Assembly: GCA_026874595.1 (NCBI GenBank)
Contig: CM049320.1
Coordinates: forward strand, 26,885,214 to 26,949,213
Origin: Sipunculus nudus
Taxonomy: Eukaryota; Annelida; Sipuncula; Golfingiida; Sipunculidae
Length of the DNA: 64,000 bases
Direction of reading: 5' to 3'
Shown here: one piece after another, positions 59,000 through 64,000 of the stretch
Position numbering within the stretch: the first letter of the stretch is position 1
How the letters are laid out: every line of letters begins with the position of its first letter
Notes under the pieces: model-generated
Told to the model about the DNA's origin: nothing
Seen by the model: only the letters and a program-made list of their open reading frames with translations
The model's database searches: none
Position numbers and translations under genes: made by a program

Positions 59000-59720
59000 A
59001 CTACAGTGTATTCTCCATCCTCCGAACGGTGAGTAAATTTATGTTTACTTTTAAACGATCGCCTGGTTGTAAGTTGGATTCGCCGACATTAGGATCGTAC
59101 CTGCGTTTTGACGTTTCGGCTGTCTTATCTGCTTCCTCATGGGTAACACGAGAAGCATATAACTTCCTTTTCCTGAATTTGATCACGAGTTCAGACATGT
59201 TAGTTTGTTTGTCCTCTTCAGGAAATATCCCCAGTGCCACATCTACTGGTAGTCGAGGGTTACGTCCAAACTTCAAGTAAAATAGTGTGAATGAATCCTG
59301 TACTTTCACGTTTGGTGGAATTGTATGCGTGAATCAATCTGGGTACATACGACTACCAATCGGGATTCTAGTCTTCTGGTAGGAACGGCAATACCATATC
59401 TAGTGAAAAATTTGTCAATAAAACATAACCATATCCGCCTTTGATTCCTCCTAAGTCAGGTAATCGACACAGACCAGTTCCATGGGACACGTTCAAATCA
59501 TGTTTACTAAGGAGGCGCTTTCTTAGTAGTAAGTGTTTTCCGGCGTATGCTTCGTTCACAACTTTGAGTTTCGGGTTTCACATATCTGTTATACCTGGCC
59601 AGTAGAATCTGGAGCGTGCTAAATCAATCATCCGATCTCAGCTTAAATGGCAATTCTTGTCGTGAAGACCTCTGAGAGCTTCTTCGCGCATACCCTTTGG
59701 TAGTATCAACTGATTTCTCA
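59000..59720 (-). pseudogene. integrase fragments of the Ty3/gypsy element
   Basis: From high to low coordinate: a zinc-binding (H2C2-type) remnant near 59640-59700 (LPKGMREEALRGLHDKN); a core start near 59559-59368 with CRLPDLGG and GYGYVLL in the place where the family has its first catalytic Asp, here altered; and a C-terminal segment at 59309-59001 (FGRNPRLPVD, LQPGDRLKV). Integrases insert the cDNA copy into the host genome. Frame breaks and changed key residues make it non-functional. Confidence 0.65.
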
Positions 59721-60070
59721 CCTTGTTTGCAATAATGCAGCATCGTTATAGGATTCTTTCACGCAAACACTAACAATTCCATTCATTTAGGAGCAGTTTA
59801 CACTCTGGGTTATCCAAGAGTGTAAACTGTTCCTATATTTACCTTCTCCTCGCTGGAAAGCACAAAGTACGGTGGCAATGACGTTATACGTGCTTTGGTA
59901 ACATTTCGACTGGTCACAAGAGACGGTTGAAGTAAACGCATCCTCCGCTGTTGATCATATATATATAAGAGTCGTCCTGTTGTTTTTCGTCAGTAGAATT
60001 TAGCATGCAAGTTGATCTCTACAAGCTTTACCTGTTCGACCTTATGGTTCTGCAACTCTGCTTGAATCGT

Positions 60071-60983
60071 TCAGGGACTCATCGTGATGGACTTTGGAAT
60101 CCGAGAAAGCGTGTCTGCATCGATGTTCTTCTTCCCGGCTTGGTACTGGAGTGGAAACTTATAGTTCACAAGGTCGGCCAGCCATCGGTGACCTGTTGAA
60201 TCCAGCTTTACAGGTGTTAGGTAGGAAGGACAGCTGTCTTTGTCTGAATCTACTTCAAATTTGCTACCATAAAGGTAGTCTTGGAATTTCCAATTAAATT
60301 CCCGCTTCAAATTTATGAGCAAGGTTATTCTCCTCAGACTTGCTGTAGACATGACATGTTTAAGTGATGGCTCTGTCAACGCCATTTTGTTAAACCGGCT
60401 TCTGTGGCCCAGGGGTAGAGACAGGGCCTTATCGTTAGATCGAATCTCAGCCGATGTGGTGAGATTTTCCACGGTCGGCCCACACCTAGGGTGAGCGCTC
60501 TGTAGGCTTAATGGGGAGATCACCAGCTCACCTTTCGGGGGTTCCTCGGTGATATGATTAAGAAATGGAGATGACACACACCCAGGACCCGCAGGAGTGA
60601 TATAGACTGAGCATGGTTATCTCCAGAATTATCGGATGTAAGCCCAAAACACGTAGTCCGAAACCAGAATGGAATTCTGCAGATGCGCATAATATTTAGT
60701 TAAGCAAGAAAAAAATGGAGGCGGCTACCTCCACCAAAAATATCTTTATAAAAAAAACGCCTTCCTGTTACAGGTACATTACAGCTCCTAGCCCGTCTAT
60801 GGAGGCACCCGTAGGGAATGTAATTCGTAAGCTGTTATCAGCGTGTACTAATACAGGGGGGTTTGAGACTAAACGATTCAGCGTATCGAAGGCATCCTTG
60901 GCAGCCGGACTCCACTGTAACGGTACTGACTGAAATTTGCCTTGGTCGTTACACCCTTGACCATTCATGTCATAGACAGGCAA
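60071..60983 (-). pseudogene. RNase H region of the Ty3/gypsy element, split by a SINE
   Basis: The upstream piece (60983-60768) has WSPAAKDAFDTLNRLVSNPP and a TGASIDGLGAV segment in which the usual catalytic Asp of TDAS is Gly. The downstream piece (about 60395-60071) has KFEVDSDKDSCPSYL, LDSTGHRWLADLVNYKF and KNIDADTLSR, the classic end of gypsy RNase H. About 370 bp between them include a tRNA-derived SINE. RNase H removes the RNA template during reverse transcription; this copy is dead. Confidence 0.72.
60396..60645 (+). mobile_element. tRNA-derived SINE inserted in the Ty3/gypsy element
   Basis: The head has a box A-like tggcccaggggtagag (60404 on) and a box B-like agatcgaatctc (60437-60448) at tRNA-like spacing, then a non-tRNA body (ggtgagattttccacggtcg, ggagatcaccagctcacctt). 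The minus-strand frame covering it is a shadow. The 3' limit is approximate and no target duplication was confirmed. It postdates the gypsy insertion. Confidence 0.65.
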
Positions 60984-61089
60984 ACACGTCCGCGGAAAGG
61001 CTTTTTTTATTTTGTACCAATCCTTTTGAAAGGTTAAACCTAGATATTATCCACATTAGTAGCTGATAAGTAGTGACAAGCATGACAAC

Positions 61090-61390
61090 AAAAACGAAAT
61101 TTTTACAAGGGATATTTCACCCATTCCCTATATTTTCTATATGTTCCTTTAAAATGGTCTATAATTTCTTATACTTTCCCGTATTTAGGCCCTCACCTCC
61201 GATATGTTCAGGTTTTTTCAACTAGACAATCGTGTTTCTGGTATATAATCACATATTATAAATTACTATTGAAAACGTTCAGTTCTTTTTGCATGCAAGT
61301 GTGCATGTAGAATAGCATGAAACTGCATCGTACCAAGCTCCTGGGAAAAGGACATTAACTGGAGAGATTTCATGCCAAATCGCTGAGGGT
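61090..61390. other. gap between protease and RNase H pieces
   Basis: AT-rich sequence with no reverse-transcriptase motifs where most of that domain would be expected. I infer a deletion or replacement. Confidence 0.45.
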
Positions 61391-61399
61391 ATCTATCTC

Positions 61400-61720
61400 T
61401 GCAACGCCTAATGATGTTGGTTCAAACACAAACAGAAACATCACTGTTGTTTGGAGTGTCTGGCACACCAAGCATCAGGAGGGACTGTTTACCAATTTCC
61501 ATAACTTCAAGAAGCGGATTCACATTGACTGCTATGTAACCTAGGTGGTTCAGTTGGTGCCCACCAATTACTTCTACGGAAAGCAATATATGTAGTGGTT
61601 GAAAGGAATACTGTGGATTGAGATAATCCTCATAAAATCTCTATGATATACATGTAGGTGTAACCATGAATCCGGTGTCAACAAGGCATTTTGTTTTCAC
61701 ACCCTCTATGTAAATACAAG
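61400..61720 (-). pseudogene. aspartic protease fragment of the Ty3/gypsy element
   Basis: Minus-strand pieces contain CLVDTGFMVT (the D-T-G active-site triad with the usual following Ser replaced by Phe), then VIGGHQLNHLGYIAVNV, and a VPDTPNNSDVSV..TNII segment typical of gypsy proteases just before the reverse transcriptase. Internal stops are present. The enzyme would cleave the element's polyprotein; this copy is broken. Confidence 0.6.
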
Positions 61721-61859
61721 ACTCATTTGGTTCGCCTACCAAAGCGTCGAAAATAGTTGAATCTGATTGGAGCTGTAAGTAGAGTGCTCTGCTCGCCCCC
61801 TACAAAGCCTGGATTTTTTTTAAAGAATCATTCTTTCACCTTGATCTCTCTCACTTTTT

Positions 61860-62250
61860 TTCGGTCAACCGGGGCGACTTACTGCACTTATTTGCATAAG
61901 GACCATCTTCACCACATTTGTAGCAAATGTTTGTTCTAGGAGGAACACGGTGGGTCGTTAATTTTTGCCTCTCACCCGTTGTCTTTTCCGGGTTTTCCAC
62001 CTTCCTCTTAGCTTTTCCAGCTTCTGGAGAATCAGCTGGTGTTCCGAAGTCTTAGGGGCTTTCCGGGATGTCTTAGGTACACCTGTTCCTTTGGTCATCA
62101 TATGTGTCTGGACTGTAGACACACCGCATTTCTGCTATCTTTTTTCATCCATCGTCACCTTCTGTTCCATTGCTCTCACTGATGCCGAAAGGATACCGAA
62201 GTCGGTGATGGTATCAAACTTGTGCTTGGTTATATATATATTTTTTTAAA
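61860..62250 (-). pseudogene. gag C-terminal (nucleocapsid) fragment
   Basis: A zinc knuckle at 61884-61925 on the minus strand reads CYKCGEDGPYANKC. Spacing is the CX2CX4HX4C of nucleocapsid proteins, but the histidine position is proline, so zinc binding should be lost. Upstream (62250-61950) is a basic, Lys/Arg-rich stretch as expected for gag. Confidence 0.6.
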
Positions 62251-62329
62251 CTTTTCGCCATGCAGGTTTCTCCAAAACTGAGTTCAAATCATGTCATTAT
62301 TTGCTGATCTTGGGACTTTCTCTTTCTCA

Positions 62330-64000
62330 ACAGAACAGAACAGAACAGAGTTTATTCAGGAAAAAGGCCTCAGGCCCAAAGTTCCAAACATTTCAACAAT
62401 AATTCAATCAAATAATTGCATTAATAGAACATAAAGTAGCAGTCTTATTATTAATTAATATATAATGCAACAAACACATGTAACATGACTGCATACCTTA
62501 GTACACAATGTATCTATATTGCCATCATCAGTGAGTATGTAACACATACTTTAACCATCTATTATTCTTCGTCTCCTCAAAAAGGAATAATATACATATG
62601 CAGCAACATTCATTATCTCAATATGATTGTCTAAATTGAATAATTTAATAAAGTTTTGTTCACTTGGGTAATGTAAGTCTTGTCTAAAGTATTTTATCCT
62701 CAAATCATTATATAGAATACATTCTTGCATAAAGTGAGCTTCATCCTCAACAATATTGTATCCATGATGTAAACAATATTTACAGATCCTCTCTTCACGA
62801 GATATATCATTTTGACGACCTATTTCTATAGCCAATTCATGATTGGAGCATCGAAGTTTAGCAAGTGCTATGCGATGTTTCTTATTAGGAATACAATATA
62901 AATACTTTTCAAGAGTTAGCATAGATTTGAAAGCACCATAATAATATAATTTACTACACAACTCAATATCACTATGCCAGTTTTGAATAGCCATGTCTCT
63001 TATTTTAATTTCAAATTCTTTCAAAAATTTATTCGCATCTCCAACATACTGTGCCATCCAAACATATCCAAAACCAGACTCAAATAGCAATGTTCTTACT
63101 TGAGATACCCAATTTGATTTACCACATTTGTCTAAATTCTTCAACAAACTGTACACTTGTTTCTGATACCTATGTTCTGGCATATAAAGTAATTTAACCC
63201 AAAACTTAACACAACGTAATAAACAAGTTACAAACAAAGGAAATCTGCCACAATCCCCTAATGCTGCTGCATTTGGAGTATTCTGGCCTACATTTAAAAT
63301 ATATTTACAAAATGTGTACTGCACTCTCTCTATAGTTTCTGATTTCTTAAAGCCCCATAATTCGCATCCATATATTAATACTGGCACTACCATTTGATCA
63401 AAAAGATAAAAGAGATGTTTAGTACTAACATATTTACACTTTTTACTGAATTTTTTTAATCATACATACAGCTTTGTTTGCTTGCAAAGCTTGCTGTTGT
63501 TGTGTTTTTGACCAAGATAATTTTGTTGAGAAAGTAATACCAAGATATTTATAGTATGGAACCACTTCTAACTGTTTACCATTTAAATACCATCTTTCAA
63601 CTTTTCGTAAAGGACCACCTTTTCTAAAAACCATAATATTAGTTTTATCTGTGTTAATTTTAAAACCATATTTTTCACAAAAATTGTGCAAGAGATTAAT
63701 CTGTTGCTGAAGTCTACCAACAGTATCTGCACAATTAACCATATCATCTGCAAATAATAAAGTCATTGCATTGGAAAGATTATCATTAACATATATCCCT
63801 TTACAATCACTTCTATGTAACATATTACAATACTCATTTATAAATAAGGAAAATAATAATGGACTTACCATGCAACCCTGTCTGGTACCTAATGAGCATG
63901 AGAAATAATCGGTAAGACCACCGTCAGTTAATATACAAGACTGCATTTTTGAATACATTGATTTTATAACATTTAATATTTTACCATTTATACCCTGTTT
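62330..64000 (-). mobile_element. 3' half of a non-LTR retrotransposon, running off the window
   Basis: The element reads right to left. Its 3' end is marked by a (TTCTG)n-type tail (cagaacagaacagaacagag on the + strand, about 62332-62350) next to an AATAAA (ttta ttcagg on +) and a ggcctgaggcctttttcct hairpin-like word. Upstream is the coding region to the window edge. A short pentanucleotide tail instead of poly(A) is typical of several LINE clades. Confidence 0.85.
62551..64000 (-). pseudogene. LINE reverse transcriptase, C-terminal half, one frameshift
   Basis: The frame is open from the window edge (minus strand from 64000) through 63443. It has the reverse-transcriptase signatures CSLGTRQGCMVSPLLFSLFI, the catalytic LLFADDMV (nt about 63758-63737), GFKINTDKTNIMVF, and YKYLGITFS. 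A run of seven A (minus strand, about 63449-63455) then shifts the frame by one; the other frame continues as FSKKCKYVSTKH, VVPVLIYGCELWG and on to the stop at 62551. The C-terminus carries a zinc-ribbon-like CKYCLHHGYNIVEDEAHFMQ, EC motif. This enzyme copies the element's RNA at a nicked target. Except for the homopolymer shift it looks intact, so it is a young copy or a sequencing slip. The endonuclease and ORF1 would lie beyond 64000. Confidence 0.88.

Larger units (their letters stand above)
58260..62290 (-). mobile_element. eroded Ty3/gypsy-type LTR retrotransposon
   Basis: Read on the minus strand the pieces are in the expected order: gag zinc knuckle, protease, a gap where most of the reverse transcriptase should be, RNase H, integrase zinc-binding and core fragments, then a long 3' tail without recognised domains. 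Many stops and frame changes separate the blocks, and a SINE splits the RNase H. No LTR pair or primer-binding site was identified. It is an old, inactive copy; outer limits are approximate. Confidence 0.75.

Overview
The window looks like animal nuclear DNA, most likely from a lophotrochozoan such as a mollusc or brachiopod. It is AT-rich, its genes are split into short exons with GT..AG borders, and (TA)n microsatellites, satellites and eroded transposons fill most of it. The protein families seen (C-type lectin, PAN/apple-like, sushi-like, CARD plus ankyrin, pogo/Tigger transposase, Ty3/gypsy, non-LTR retrotransposon) fit that reading. The species cannot be named from the sequence. No rRNA, convincing tRNA gene, CRISPR array or prokaryotic operon was seen.

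Region by region. 0-6 kb holds a decayed C-type lectin gene (+) and one PAN/apple-like exon (-). 6-13.8 kb is mostly featureless. 13.8-27.3 kb is a satellite district: an interspersed GGTAGCAA-rich repeat (about 14.0-14.8 kb), a 77-bp satellite with a telomere-like palindrome (15.0-19.96 kb), a short unique stretch with a sushi-like exon (-), and a 100/139-bp satellite built on an inverted repeat (22.4-27.1 kb). 27.7-27.9 kb has a tRNA-derived SINE head. 30.0-31.65 kb is a TIR-bounded element carrying about five 280-bp tandem units. 36.0-36.5 kb has a non-LTR remnant. 37.44-39.6 kb is a pogo/Tigger-like transposon whose transposase is broken by one extra 4-bp CCGT unit.

The main gene runs on the + strand from 39.70 kb to at least 56.63 kb. 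Its exons can be joined in phase: a CARD (two exons), a 1035-nt exon that resembles a degenerate GT-B glycosyltransferase-like domain, a 447-nt exon of unknown fold, then at least eleven ankyrin repeats. Ten of the ankyrin exons are exactly 99 nt (33 codons, phase 0) and form two tandem copies of a five-exon cassette. The model gives about 971 codons without a terminal exon. Two exons after the unknown domain (42412-42449 and 42624-42793) are interchangeable in phase but cannot be used together. The intron between the two cassettes holds a 7.7-kb TIR-bounded element made of a 338-340-bp satellite with a 981-bp higher-order period, and another intron holds a fold-back MITE.

58.2-62.3 kb is an eroded minus-strand Ty3/gypsy element (gag zinc knuckle, protease, RNase H and integrase pieces; reverse transcriptase largely missing) interrupted by a SINE. 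62.33-64.0 kb is the 3' half of a minus-strand non-LTR retrotransposon with one homopolymer frameshift, running off the window edge.

The most notable item is the CARD / GT-B-like / ankyrin protein, a plausible innate-immune or cell-death sensor. That role is inferred from architecture only.
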